DNA of 28,829 bases, taken from assembly GCA_031296345.1 (NCBI GenBank), contig JARLFW010000107.1, forward strand, positions 1 through 28,829, read 5' to 3'. Each line of letters opens with the position of its first letter. Within the stretch, counting starts at the first letter, position 1. Below, piece after piece: positions 6,552 through 14,288 of this stretch. The position numbers were made by a program, and so were the translations under genes. Origin of the DNA: Nitrosotalea sp. GTDB taxonomy: Archaea > Thermoproteota > Nitrososphaeria > Nitrososphaerales > Nitrosopumilaceae. The notes under the pieces are model-generated. The model was not told the origin of the DNA, did no database searches, and saw only the letters and a list, made by a program, of their open reading frames with translations.

Positions 6552-7298
6552 ATGGCAAGAGAATCTTTAGCTGAATCGAATTTGGAACCAGTTGAACAAG
6601 AACGAGTAACAACACTACGTGCTTTAGATGTGTCTATAATTAATCATGATCTAAAATCTGCACTCTCTCCAATTAAAATATGTGTAGAAATGCTAGAGTC
6701 TAAAATTCCAGGTCCGTTGAATGAAAAACAGGAAAGAATGATTTCATCCATTCATAGGTGTACTGATAAATTGGAAGAATTGGTAAAAGATATTGCATAT
6801 GTACATAAACTTGAATTAAAATCATTAAAGTTATCAAAAGATAAAGTGGATATTCAAAATCTTATGGACGATTGCATGAATCTATTAAAACCGATTATTT
6901 CTGAACAACAAATTGAATTAAAAATGATAGTAGGCACAGATGAGCAAATTCTTATTGATGAAAACATGATTAAACAGGTTATAGTAAATCTTGTAAAAAA
7001 CTCAGTAGATTTTGTTCCTAAAATTGACGGTAAAATTTCAATAAAGGTTGAAAAAGATGGAATTTCAAATTTGTTGTTTGTTGTTGAAGATAATGGCGAG
7101 GGCATACGCTCTGAGGATTTGAACAAAATATTTGACAAGTTTTACAAGGGTAATTCTAGACAATATAGAAAATATGGAGGTTCAGGCCTTGGATTGACTA
7201 TCTGTAAGGGTATTGTTGAAGAACATGGTGGTAGAATATGGGTTGACTCTAATCAGAAAAACGGATCAACTTTTAAATTCATGATTCCATTAATGTAG
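6552..7298 (+). CDS. Sensor histidine kinase, HisKA plus HATPase, no visible sensor domain
   Basis: I prefer ATG at 6552 (248 residues) over a TTG at 6480, because the extra 24 residues are Cys/aromatic-rich and unlike the family. The H box INHDLKSALSPIK carries the phospho-acceptor at His32. The N box QVIVNLVKNSVDFV, G1 box VVEDNGEGI, F box IFDKFYKG and G2 box GSGLGLTICKGIVEEHGG are all intact, so it should be catalytically active. There is no PAS or GAF domain and no membrane segment. The sensor must therefore be a partner protein or the short N-terminal helix. No response regulator gene lies nearby; orphan kinases of this kind are common in this group of archaea. Confidence 0.9.
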   Translation: MARESLAESNLEPVEQERVTTLRALDVSIINHDLKSALSPIKICVEMLESKIPGPLNEKQERMISSIHRCTDKLEELVKDIAYVHKLELKSLKLSKDKVDIQNLMDDCMNLLKPIISEQQIELKMIVGTDEQILIDENMIKQVIVNLVKNSVDFVPKIDGKISIKVEKDGISNLLFVVEDNGEGIRSEDLNKIFDKFYKGNSRQYRKYGGSGLGLTICKGIVEEHGGRIWVDSNQKNGSTFKFMIPLM

Positions 7299-7330
7299 CC
7301 CTGACTTTGAGATCTTTTTTTATTCATCTG

Positions 7331-7630
7331 TTAACTACTTTTGGAAATGGCATTTCTGATTTCACCTGATTTTTCAAATATTGTTTTTCCTATCTCATCA
7401 ACTTCCATACCATTTGGTTTTTTCCCAGAATGGACTACAAAATAATAGGTTTCAAACTTGCCAATTATTGCACCATGTGTATATCCGTATACGTATTCTG
7501 GCTCATTTTTTATTTGAAATGCATCTTGAAATTGAGGTAGCCGAAGATTTCTTACAAGTCCTGGAATCTTGGATATTTCCTCTTCTATCATAGTATCAAG
7601 CATTTTTTTATCTTTTTTTTCTAATGCCAC
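7331..7630 (-). CDS. Hypothetical protein, related to the gene upstream
   Basis: 99 residues, soluble, unknown family. The core YVYGYTHGAIIGKFETYYFV followed by KPNGMEVDEIGKTIFEKSGE and IRNAI parallels residues 69-118 of the neighbour at 7680-8057, which has FIYGYLVGQMEGY, KIPDIGESKEIRKM and KEIREVM. The shared order (YGY-x2-G-x3-G, a Lys-x-Pro turn, Glu-Ile, then a closing EIR helix) suggests old paralogues. It is the last gene of a probable three-gene run with a SpoT-like HD protein. It ends convergent to the histidine kinase, 32 bp away. Confidence 0.65.
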   Translation of the reverse strand: MALEKKDKKMLDTMIEEEISKIPGLVRNLRLPQFQDAFQIKNEPEYVYGYTHGAIIGKFETYYFVVHSGKKPNGMEVDEIGKTIFEKSGEIRNAISKSS

Positions 7631-7679
7631 GATTGTGAAATAATATCGTCTAATAAAAATATGATACCTTGTAAATAAT

Positions 7680-8057
7680 TCAGTCTATCTTGTCTTTCTT
7701 CTCGTGGTAGGACATTACTTCTCTAATTTCTTTTGCACGCACTTCGACCATTTTTCTAATTTCTTTGCTTTCGCCTATATCTGGTATCTTTCCATATTTT
7801 CCTACGATTATTCCTGCAATGTATCCTTCCATCTGGCCAACCAAATAGCCGTATATGAAATCTGAACCACTTTTGAATTTCCAAACTTTCTGTGAACGCG
7901 ATTCTCCTTTCTTTAGAAGCGTCACATTAGGACACCAATTTTTAATGGCATTATCTATCTCTTTTCGAATGTATGGACCTAATACCATTGAATCTCTTTT
8001 CTGATCCAACTCTAAAAGGTTATTGAATTTTTTTAGACGTATACTTTTTACAAACAT
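7680..8057 (-). CDS. Hypothetical protein coupled to the HD-domain gene
   Basis: 125 residues, soluble, basic, no recognised family. An N-terminal helical part (SIRLKKFNNLLELDQKR) is followed by a domain with FIYGYLVGQMEGYIAGIIVG and a C-terminal helix EIRKMVEVRAKEIREVM. It resembles the downstream gene at 7331-7630. Its start codon overlaps the stop of the HD gene by one base (TAATG), so the two are probably translationally coupled and may work together. The GQMEGYIAGIIVG stretch could be a buried strand rather than a membrane helix. Confidence 0.65.
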   Translation of the reverse strand: MFVKSIRLKKFNNLLELDQKRDSMVLGPYIRKEIDNAIKNWCPNVTLLKKGESRSQKVWKFKSGSDFIYGYLVGQMEGYIAGIIVGKYGKIPDIGESKEIRKMVEVRAKEIREVMSYHEKKDKID

Positions 8058-8611
8058 TATTGAAGAATAATGGGTCTTTGCCCATATGCTGAAATCATAT
8101 CATTGATTCCGTTAATCAAACTAACAATGCCTGGAACTTGGGATTTATTTTTGATTAAATCTGATTTTATTACATTCAAATAAAATGTCATCTTTTTTAC
8201 TTCTTTTGATTTCTTTGTCTTTGAAAATGTTGATTTTTTCAAATCTCTAAGACTTGCCGATATGTCACAGAGTTTGATTAGTTTTCCTTCAAAGGATGCG
8301 GCTTTTAGTTGTTTTACATATTGTTCTTCTTGCTTGGCTCTTGGCAAACTCTTGTCTCTTGATACTGACAAGACAAGAACTGCCACTTTGGAGCCAAATC
8401 TTTGATCTATCTCATCAAAACTTGTTTCCGTATAATCGATGATATCATGTAACCATGAAGCTGAAATTACATCTTCGTCTGATATTCCAAGATTTTTGAG
8501 CCTGTCTGTTACTACAGCTAAATGTTCATAATGTGGTGTTATTCCATCCTTTCCAGTCATTCCAGAATGTCTTTCTTTTGCAAAGTTTTCAGCGGTATGT
8601 GTCTTGGACAA
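8057..8611 (-). CDS. SpoT/MESH1-like HD-domain protein with altered catalytic motif
   Basis: 184 residues. The fold matches the HD hydrolase half of RelA/SpoT and MESH1: HYEHLAVVTDRLKNLG (first metal His region), ISASWLHDIIDYTETSFDEI (HD at 55-56), FGSKVAVLVLSVS, and KLCDISASLRDL (Asp116), which aligns with the canonical KLADRLHNMRTL. The usual HDxxED motif reads HDIIDYT here, so the catalytic Glu-Asp pair is replaced by Asp59-Tyr60, and the HN of the later motif is also changed. Metal binding may persist, but the classical ppGpp-type hydrolysis is doubtful. No synthetase domain is present. It is the first gene of a three-gene run. Confidence 0.8.
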   Translation of the reverse strand: MSKTHTAENFAKERHSGMTGKDGITPHYEHLAVVTDRLKNLGISDEDVISASWLHDIIDYTETSFDEIDQRFGSKVAVLVLSVSRDKSLPRAKQEEQYVKQLKAASFEGKLIKLCDISASLRDLKKSTFSKTKKSKEVKKMTFYLNVIKSDLIKNKSQVPGIVSLINGINDMISAYGQRPIILQ

Positions 8612-8701
8612 CCATTGTAATGTATTTTGAAAACGACTTAATCTTTCTCATTTGACAATATTATTTGAGTTCAAAAAAATTTTTTTTAAGCGTTTTTCAG
8701 C

Positions 8702-8845
8702 CTAAAATCTTCGTGCTGGACGATGTTTTGGTAAACATTCTTTGCAATAAACTGGTCTTCCTTCTGCTGGTTTGAAGGGAACCTGTGTTTCTTTTTTACA
8801 GTCTGCGCATGTGGCAGGAAACATTTGTCTGTCTTCTGTTGACAT
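8702..8845 (-). CDS. 47-residue zinc-ribbon protein
   Basis: ATG at 8845 opens a 47-residue frame ending in TAG at 8702. It reads ATCADCKKETQVPFKP, then EGRPVYCKECLPKHRPARRF, giving two CxxC knuckles 17 residues apart and a basic tail. ATC-x2-C-x-K-x-T-x-VPF-P followed by RPVYC-x2-C is a widespread archaeal and bacterial small zinc-binding motif, found alone or at protein ends. The very good match makes this a real gene despite its size. Role unknown; nucleic-acid or ribosome contact is plausible. Confidence 0.85.
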   Translation of the reverse strand: MSTEDRQMFPATCADCKKETQVPFKPAEGRPVYCKECLPKHRPARRF

Positions 8846-9011
8846 GGCTTTCGTTGCTAAATGCTACATAATAACTATTCACTCAGGATTTTTAGACCTT
8901 TATCACATGTTTGCATATATACTCAGCATTCATGCGTCGCCAATACTCTAATGTTCTTCATGATTGCACTAGTTTAGAACTGTATTTCTTCATAAATTAA
9001 TTGTCTAGAAA

Positions 9012-9725
9012 CTAATGATTTTGACTTGGATTTTTTATTCTAGAAATAAAGATTATTGAAAACATTGCAATTATCAATATGATTAGAGTGAAAGGAAATT
9101 CAGGAACTGGATTTGTTTGGCTTACTAGAAATGTATTTACTGAGTCTTCAAACAATTGAGAATTTTTATCAATAGTATTGGAATTACTTGTCAGATCTAT
9201 TGTGTACTGATTTCCGTTATTAAGAAAATAAATTATGTTTTCACTCAATGATGTGGAATTATCTGCGGTATACTGTGTGGCCGAACTGACTGCAACACGA
9301 GTACCGTCATCATACCTGTCAACTATTCCGTTGTATACGATGGTCTTGGAATCTATGCTTGGAACTGTCATTTCTTGAGCTATTGTGGCAAGAACGTCAT
9401 TGTCAGAATGTGCTTTTATGGCATCTATTACATTCTGACCTATGGTTCTATGATAAATTGCAAATGTGGCCAGCTGACTTTTGTCATTATTTGAAAATAT
9501 TGCTATTGCATGGTTTGATACGCTTGATGGCAAGTTGTTCAATTCGACCCAGTTAAGAGGAGGTTGTATTGAAAAACTATAGTTTGCATTTTTGTAAGTG
9601 TTAGAATCTGCATATCTCTGTGCATCTGAAAATATAGAAGTGTTATGATTTATGGCATATGCTGAACTGGTTGAAAGTGAAATTAACACAATTGTAACTA
9701 CCCCTATTAGGAAAAATTTATCCAC
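9012..9725 (-). CDS. Exported surface lipoprotein-like or membrane-anchored protein with C-terminal sorting-type tail
   Basis: 237 residues. The N terminus is a signal peptide (FFLIGVVTIVLISLSTSSAYA). The ectodomain carries YSFSIQPPLNWVELNN, typical of the PsbP-like or DUF-type 'FSIQ-PP-W' domains seen in many exported archaeal proteins, plus alternating strands. The C terminus is PVPEFPFTLIILIIAM followed by a short basic end. This is close to the PEFG-CTERM sorting signal of Thaumarchaeota but has Pro where Gly is expected. It is therefore probably held in the membrane and faces outwards. Substrate or ligand unknown. It stands alone on this strand after a 53-bp gap. Confidence 0.75.
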   Translation of the reverse strand: MDKFFLIGVVTIVLISLSTSSAYAINHNTSIFSDAQRYADSNTYKNANYSFSIQPPLNWVELNNLPSSVSNHAIAIFSNNDKSQLATFAIYHRTIGQNVIDAIKAHSDNDVLATIAQEMTVPSIDSKTIVYNGIVDRYDDGTRVAVSSATQYTADNSTSLSENIIYFLNNGNQYTIDLTSNSNTIDKNSQLFEDSVNTFLVSQTNPVPEFPFTLIILIIAMFSIIFISRIKNPSQNH

Positions 9726-9778
9726 GATGTTCTTAATTATGCCTATATTTATTGTTCAAGATTTTTCTTGTTATGTTA

Positions 9779-10156
9779 TTATGAAAAGTGCTTTACAATG
9801 GGAAGGCACCCGTCTATTATTCTAAGTACCTCAGATCGAATTACTTTTTTATCTATTGATGCCCACACTGTGTTCTTACCTAATGCAAAAGAAATGGTCT
9901 GAACTTTCTCTCTCTCCTCCCACATGAATTGCACGTCCCCCAACTGTTTGTTAAATTGTGATGCCATACGTGTCTTGATTGCCAGATGGGAAAACTGATC
10001 TGATGTGTTTCTTATATTTAGTAGAGATTCATGTCCTAGTCTTCTGGCATATGCCACAACTTTGCCTTTACTATCTATTACACCTGCAAATCTGACATAC
10101 TGACTAATTGCCCGAATCTCTTTTACTATTTCCTGAGCATCTTTTTTATTCAACAA
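9779..10156 (-). CDS. Roadblock-like thaumarchaeal signalling protein (DUF6659-like), second copy
   Basis: 125 residues. Elements in order are an N-terminal helix (DAQEIVKEIRAISQYV), strand-turn-strand RFAGVIDSKGKVVAYARR, a helix ending SHLAIKTRMASQFNKQLG, two strands TISFALGKNTVWASID, and a closing helix. This matches the protein at 5274-5648 in layout and in the central segment. The fold is probably that of Roadblock/LC7 dimers. It lies 53 bp downstream of the TPR gene on the same strand and may share its transcript. Partners are unknown; small GTPases or kinases are the usual suggestion. Confidence 0.65.
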   Translation of the reverse strand: MLNKKDAQEIVKEIRAISQYVRFAGVIDSKGKVVAYARRLGHESLLNIRNTSDQFSHLAIKTRMASQFNKQLGDVQFMWEEREKVQTISFALGKNTVWASIDKKVIRSEVLRIIDGCLPIVKHFS

Positions 10157-10208
10157 AACAAGTTCTAGTTTTTTGCTATATAACCATTGATATGATAGAT
10201 TGTGATAA

Positions 10209-10829
10209 CTAACGCAAAAAATCTCTTTTCATACTCTTGGAAGCTTCTTGTTTTAATTGCATTGCGAAAAAATTATTTGGTTCATAATCAAGCACAGTAT
10301 CAAAATATGATATTGCCTCATCATACTTGCCAAGATGTGATAGGGCCAGACCTTTATTTATCAAAATATTGACTTCTCTTGGTTGGGTTTCAAGGACTTT
10401 ATCAAAACAATCTATTGCCTCCCGATATCTACCTGTGCTATCTAATGCATATCCTCTAAGTGATAGGGCGCCAGGATCATCTGGTATTAGTATGAGAGCT
10501 TGGTCAAAACACAAAATTGCATCTTCTTGCCTGTTCATGTTTGGACTTGAAAGACACAATCCTTTGTTGATAAATGCTCCAAAGTTATTCGGATCTATTT
10601 TCAGTGACTTGTTGTAATACTCTATTGCATCATCAAATCTTAGAAGCATCTGAAATGATATTGCTTTGTCATATAATAATTCAGAATTATTTGGTTCAAA
10701 TTCCAACGCCTTATCAAAATACTTTATAGCTTCTTCTTGATTTCCATCTTTTTGTAATGCTAGTGATTTTTTATGTAAATTCTCGACATCACTTTTAGAA
10801 TCTGTATCAGAAGATCTACTCAATACCAC
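10209..10829 (-). CDS. Tetratricopeptide repeat (TPR) protein
   Basis: 206 residues made almost entirely of 34-residue TPR units: five full repeats and a partial sixth from residue 15 to 200. Each shows the consensus A/G at position 8, Y-x3-A near 17-21 and a closing EPNN or DPNN (for example EEAIKYFDKALEFEPNN and DDAIEYYNKSLKIDPNN). The third repeat is two residues long, with an SPNMNRQ insertion. The protein is a scaffold for protein contacts, cytoplasmic and without an enzymatic domain. The next gene on this strand is a roadblock-like protein, a possible partner. Start ATG at 10829 follows a short charged N terminus. Confidence 0.9.
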   Translation of the reverse strand: MVLSRSSDTDSKSDVENLHKKSLALQKDGNQEEAIKYFDKALEFEPNNSELLYDKAISFQMLLRFDDAIEYYNKSLKIDPNNFGAFINKGLCLSSPNMNRQEDAILCFDQALILIPDDPGALSLRGYALDSTGRYREAIDCFDKVLETQPREVNILINKGLALSHLGKYDEAISYFDTVLDYEPNNFFAMQLKQEASKSMKRDFLR

Positions 10830-10943
10830 TATTAGGAGATTCTTGCTGATAAAGATTCAAATAAATAGATATTTTGTATAATTGAAAATTACGAATTGTT
10901 AAGATTGATAATAATCCTGACGGTTATGATGATCTAAAATAGT

Positions 10944-11231
10944 GTGAGCGCATTGAATTCAAACCGTAAGAAAACCATTAACCTATTTGCAATTGGAATA
11001 ATATTGTTGATAGCAGTACCTGAGATCATTGGTCACACTCTTTTTGAAAAACCCCATCCTGAAAACTCTTCAGTGATTGCTGCAGTGAATCTTGCAAGTA
11101 AGATTGGAACCGGAAAACATTCTGGCCCATTATGTCAACTTACAATTCAAGAAGATCCATCGGGGTCCAAGATTGCAAGAGTGGCAGGTCTATATGGACA
11201 GTATGGGAATTTTACCTGCAAACCCCATTGA
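10944..11231 (+). CDS. Small single-pass exported or membrane protein
   Basis: 95 residues from a GTG at 10944, with no in-frame ATG nearby. One hydrophobic segment (INLFAIGIILLIAVPEIIGH) after a basic N terminus (NRKKT) acts as a signal anchor or uncleaved signal. The outer part ends with two cysteines (GPLCQLTIQED and FTCKPH) that could form a disulfide outside the cell. Unknown family. It is transcribed away from the TPR gene and may use a promoter in the AT-rich 115 bp between them. Confidence 0.6.
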   Translation: MSALNSNRKKTINLFAIGIILLIAVPEIIGHTLFEKPHPENSSVIAAVNLASKIGTGKHSGPLCQLTIQEDPSGSKIARVAGLYGQYGNFTCKPH

Positions 11232-11276
11232 TTGGAAATGATATGTATGCTTTCTAAGAGTGTGGGATGCCCCAGA

Positions 11277-11295
11277 GTTGTATGTTTTATACAAC
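11277..11295. repeat. Perfect 7-bp inverted repeat
   Basis: GTTGTAT-GTTTT-ATACAAC forms a perfect stem with a 5-nt loop. It lies between the convergent genes ending at 11231 and 11337, so a transcript-end structure is the simplest reading. A bound operator is less likely in this position. Confidence 0.35.
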
Positions 11296-11336
11296 AAAAC
11301 TAAATCTATGCCAATTATGGTTTGTAATGATTATCT

Positions 11337-11843
11337 CTATTTGACAATCTTACACTGTGTTGTTATGCTTCTGACTGATGCATAATATGTAATACACAAT
11401 ATTGCAATTGATACAAGTCTCAATGGTGTCTCATAATTTGTAAAAAAAGAAGTGGCAGTTCCTCCGATCACTCCAAATGTTGACACTGCCGCAAAACCCA
11501 ACGGTCCACAACTGCATGCACCCGCACTCGCACCAATAATGGATCCAAATAATCCAGTTCCAGATTTTCTTACACCATTGCTTAATATGTGAACGCGATA
11601 AATCGATAAACTTGTGACAATTCCAGATAGCGCCGCAATTATTATGATTAATATAAAATCAAAAATTGTAGATGACGGAACATAAAAAACAAAGACTGGT
11701 GAGAAGAAAATGAATTCCGATACAGTGGAAAGCGCAATTAATAATGTGACAAATATTGAAATTGATAAAACAAGGTATTTTTTATGAGAATATACGCTTT
11801 GTATTACTTCTTTGTGCAATCTATTGTGAAATATGCTGGACAA
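11337..11843 (-). CDS. Polytopic membrane protein with ACSCGP loop
   Basis: 168 residues with four to five membrane segments: YLVLSISIFVTLLIALSTVS, FDFILIIIIAALSGIVTSL, GLFGSIIGASAGA continuing past a cysteine motif, FAAVSTFGVIGGTA, and LVSIAILCITYYA. The motif GASAGACSCGPLGFAA with two cysteines and small residues looks like a re-entrant or helix-packing segment and may bind metal or undergo redox change. The N terminus is basic and probably inside. Family unknown; transport of electrons or metals is a guess only. A further exported protein lies upstream on the same strand. Confidence 0.7.
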   Translation of the reverse strand: MSSIFHNRLHKEVIQSVYSHKKYLVLSISIFVTLLIALSTVSEFIFFSPVFVFYVPSSTIFDFILIIIIAALSGIVTSLSIYRVHILSNGVRKSGTGLFGSIIGASAGACSCGPLGFAAVSTFGVIGGTATSFFTNYETPLRLVSIAILCITYYASVRSITTQCKIVK

Positions 11844-11900
11844 TTATTTAATGATATTTCTTAATTCCAATTTAACATCAAAAACTCTACGGGATTTTAT

Positions 11901-13142
11901 CTATGTTACTTGAATTTGTAGTGACAGTGGAGGCGATAATGCATTTGGATTGGTGATGCTTTCCCAAACAAAGATTTGTGCAGTATATGTTCCAGCAGTA
12001 GTTGGTATCCATGATTGGCCTAGATTTAGGGTCTGTTTTGGCACCATGGAGCCTGTTATCCATGTTAAGGATACAGTTATTCCATTGCTGTCTTGTATTT
12101 GTACCAAATATGCAAATGGCTGTTCTCTATTTTCTTGATTCGTCACATCTGAAACAATCTGGAACTGTTGATTCACACTGACCTTGTCCAACGATTTTCC
12201 TGTAGAATCTAGAATTCTTGCATTATCTACAGGTGCCTGTTCAAGTGGTGGAAGAGGTGTACCTACAATTGTTGTTGTCGTAAGGCGCACTTGGTCAGAC
12301 GGTGAATGTGGAAGTGGCAGAGTTGTATCTGTATATTCTGCAGTTACAGTGTCTCCAGATGTAACATGTAATCTGTTTCCAGATGATCTCAAATCTGTGG
12401 TAAAGTATACTGTTCCCTGAAAGATTCCAGTACTTGGACCAGTTTCGGTCATTGTCAACTTGATGCCACCTGAATCAGAATCCGACCAAACATTTGTGTC
12501 AAACTTGTTAATTGTATCTGGATTGAGACTCATATCAGGGTCGGTTATTTGCACTACTCCTTGACCGTTTACAGGATAGCTTGATTGGAGCCATTCCACC
12601 TTGCCAGTATTCCAATGAATGGGTGCCGAACCAGTGACAACTTGGTTACGATTGTATTCAAATGAGACTGTAATTCCATCATCTCCCTCACTTGGAAGAA
12701 ATCCATCTGTTGGACCACATGTTGGGTTACACGTTGATTCGATCCCTGTAGGATTTGTTCCTTGACCATCTACTCCTGTTGAACCTTTCAGTGTTGGATC
12801 TCCGGTAAGCGTCACATATCCGGTAAATATTCCAGTATTGGAACCCGTTTCAACCAAGTGATATGGTATGCTATGACCATTTGTAGAGACGGTAATTTTA
12901 TCATCTGTTGTAACTCCAATTTCATCAATTATGTTAGGATCAGAGTTGAAATCTGGAGCATAAATTGTAATATACACACGGTCAGTCCAGCTGAATACTT
13001 TTTTGTTAAAATGAATGGGTGATGAAGAATCACTTCCAGAAAGAGTGGATATTGTTTGACTTGGAGATGATATTGTTGAAAATATATTTTGAGGAATCAT
13101 GATACAAATGACAATAATTGTAATTATGAGAATTTTTTTCAA
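11901..13142 (-). CDS. Secreted beta-rich surface protein with two tandem repeats
   Basis: 413 residues. A signal peptide (KKILIITIIVICIMIPQNIFS) is followed by two related domains. The first contains VYITIYAPDFNSDPNIIDEI and ends ETGSNTGIFTGYVTLTG. The second contains VVQITDPDMSLNPDTINKFD and ends ETGPSTGIFQGTVYFTT. The repeated TGxFxGxV with an upstream D-x-N-x-D motif is typical of thaumarchaeal cell-surface proteins. The acidic turns could bind calcium. A third, Ig-like domain (about 320-413) ends the protein with TAQIFVWESITN, and there is no membrane anchor. A CNPTCGP pair inside the first domain may form a disulfide. Confidence 0.75.
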   Translation of the reverse strand: MKKILIITIIVICIMIPQNIFSTISSPSQTISTLSGSDSSSPIHFNKKVFSWTDRVYITIYAPDFNSDPNIIDEIGVTTDDKITVSTNGHSIPYHLVETGSNTGIFTGYVTLTGDPTLKGSTGVDGQGTNPTGIESTCNPTCGPTDGFLPSEGDDGITVSFEYNRNQVVTGSAPIHWNTGKVEWLQSSYPVNGQGVVQITDPDMSLNPDTINKFDTNVWSDSDSGGIKLTMTETGPSTGIFQGTVYFTTDLRSSGNRLHVTSGDTVTAEYTDTTLPLPHSPSDQVRLTTTTIVGTPLPPLEQAPVDNARILDSTGKSLDKVSVNQQFQIVSDVTNQENREQPFAYLVQIQDSNGITVSLTWITGSMVPKQTLNLGQSWIPTTAGTYTAQIFVWESITNPNALSPPLSLQIQVT

Positions 13143-13327
13143 ATTATATCCTTAACTAATGTAAATGGGCTGTCATAAACATTAACCTGTACGTTACCTA
13201 TGAATTAATTCGTTATGGTACATAGTTTTTATAATTTTACATACATACAATAAAGTTATTTTGAAATCACTGGTTGCATATACAACATATAGACAATTCT
13301 TAGATACGAAAATTTTCAAGTGATTTT

Positions 13328-13621
13328 ATGCATGAAGAATTTGATACTCGATCTTCTCATGATTTAGCAACGGCACATGTTATGATAAAATGCAAGCCTG
13401 ATTATCTTAAAGATGTCATAGAGCAACTCCGCTCAATTGAAGGTATCGTAGAGGTATTGGAAGTTAATGGTGAATATGACATACTAGCTAAAATTGAAGC
13501 AAGATCTTCAGAATCTCTAAAAAGGATAATCAAATGGAAGATACTCCATCATAATGAAAAAATCTCATCTGTTATCACTTTGCTTTGTATGAGAAAACCC
13601 CTTTGTATAATTGTAAAATAA
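13328..13621 (+). CDS. Standalone Lrp/AsnC effector (RAM) domain
   Basis: 97 residues. The core ATAHVMIKCKPDYLKDVIEQLRSIEGIVEVLEVNGEYDILAKIEA is the beta-alpha-beta-beta-alpha-beta RAM domain that senses amino acids in Lrp-family regulators, with the VNGEYDIL turn strongly conserved. There is no helix-turn-helix, so it cannot bind DNA alone. Stand-alone RAM proteins in archaea are thought to modulate full Lrp regulators or metabolic enzymes by mixed oligomers. The last 15 residues carry two cysteines (LCMRKPLC), which is unusual. It is 16 bp upstream of a membrane-protein gene. Confidence 0.88.
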   Translation: MHEEFDTRSSHDLATAHVMIKCKPDYLKDVIEQLRSIEGIVEVLEVNGEYDILAKIEARSSESLKRIIKWKILHHNEKISSVITLLCMRKPLCIIVK

Positions 13622-13637
13622 TTGTATTTTAATCTCC

Positions 13638-14276
13638 TTGGAGCTGGAAAATGCCAGAGTAAATTGTTGCAAGTTTCTTATTAGGCACTTTGAAGATTGC
13701 ACATACTTGACAAAACTGTTCCTAGCTAGGGGCCCCATAATTGCATCAATTGGTTTGATTGTAGTAATGATAGGGGCTAATCTTTTTGACTGGTCATATC
13801 AATCCGTAGAGTCTATTCTTAGAACTAAATCTACCTTGATGGAAAATAAAGAAATTCTACCAAATCAATTTACTAATTTTACAATTCACTCGGCTCAACT
13901 CCAGGAACATAATGTCATAATAATGCATACATCTCCCTCTTCTGGCTCTGTGAAATTGGAGGGAATGGAACCCAATGGTATGATATTTGAAAAAGAAAGC
14001 AAAGATGGATTTTTGTATCATATCATACAGAGGAATGATCAGGGAGGATTATACGTAATTAAAATTTCTGATACTGGAAGTCAACCTGTCAAAATTAATG
14101 TGATTATGGGTGAAGACCCTTTCTTGGGTAAAAACTGTGACACGTCATATGGAATACGATGTAATGTAGTTCAAATGTCTATGGGCATGGTGGCAACTGG
14201 CATAATTGCATTCATTGTTGGAATATTACTTGGAATGTCTGACTTTAAGAAAGAAAAAAAGATTCAGAAAAAATAA
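13638..14276 (+). CDS. Two-pass membrane protein with an external domain
   Basis: Up to 212 residues from a TTG at 13638. A TTG 23 codons later, just before the first membrane segment, is a possible alternative. Segment one is GPIIASIGLIVVMIGANLF and segment two is MVATGIIAFIVGILLGM, with a cytoplasmic basic tail (KKEKKIQKK). The 120-residue middle contains FTIHSAQLQEHNVIIMHTS, then beta-rich VIKISDTGSQPVKINVIMG and a Cys pair (GKNCD and IRCNV) that could form a disulfide. It resembles small archaeal membrane proteins with an emp24-like beta-sandwich outside. Function unknown. It may be co-transcribed with the RAM-domain gene. Confidence 0.65.
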   Translation: MELENARVNCCKFLIRHFEDCTYLTKLFLARGPIIASIGLIVVMIGANLFDWSYQSVESILRTKSTLMENKEILPNQFTNFTIHSAQLQEHNVIIMHTSPSSGSVKLEGMEPNGMIFEKESKDGFLYHIIQRNDQGGLYVIKISDTGSQPVKINVIMGEDPFLGKNCDTSYGIRCNVVQMSMGMVATGIIAFIVGILLGMSDFKKEKKIQKK

Positions 14277-14288
14277 TCTTTTTGAAAT

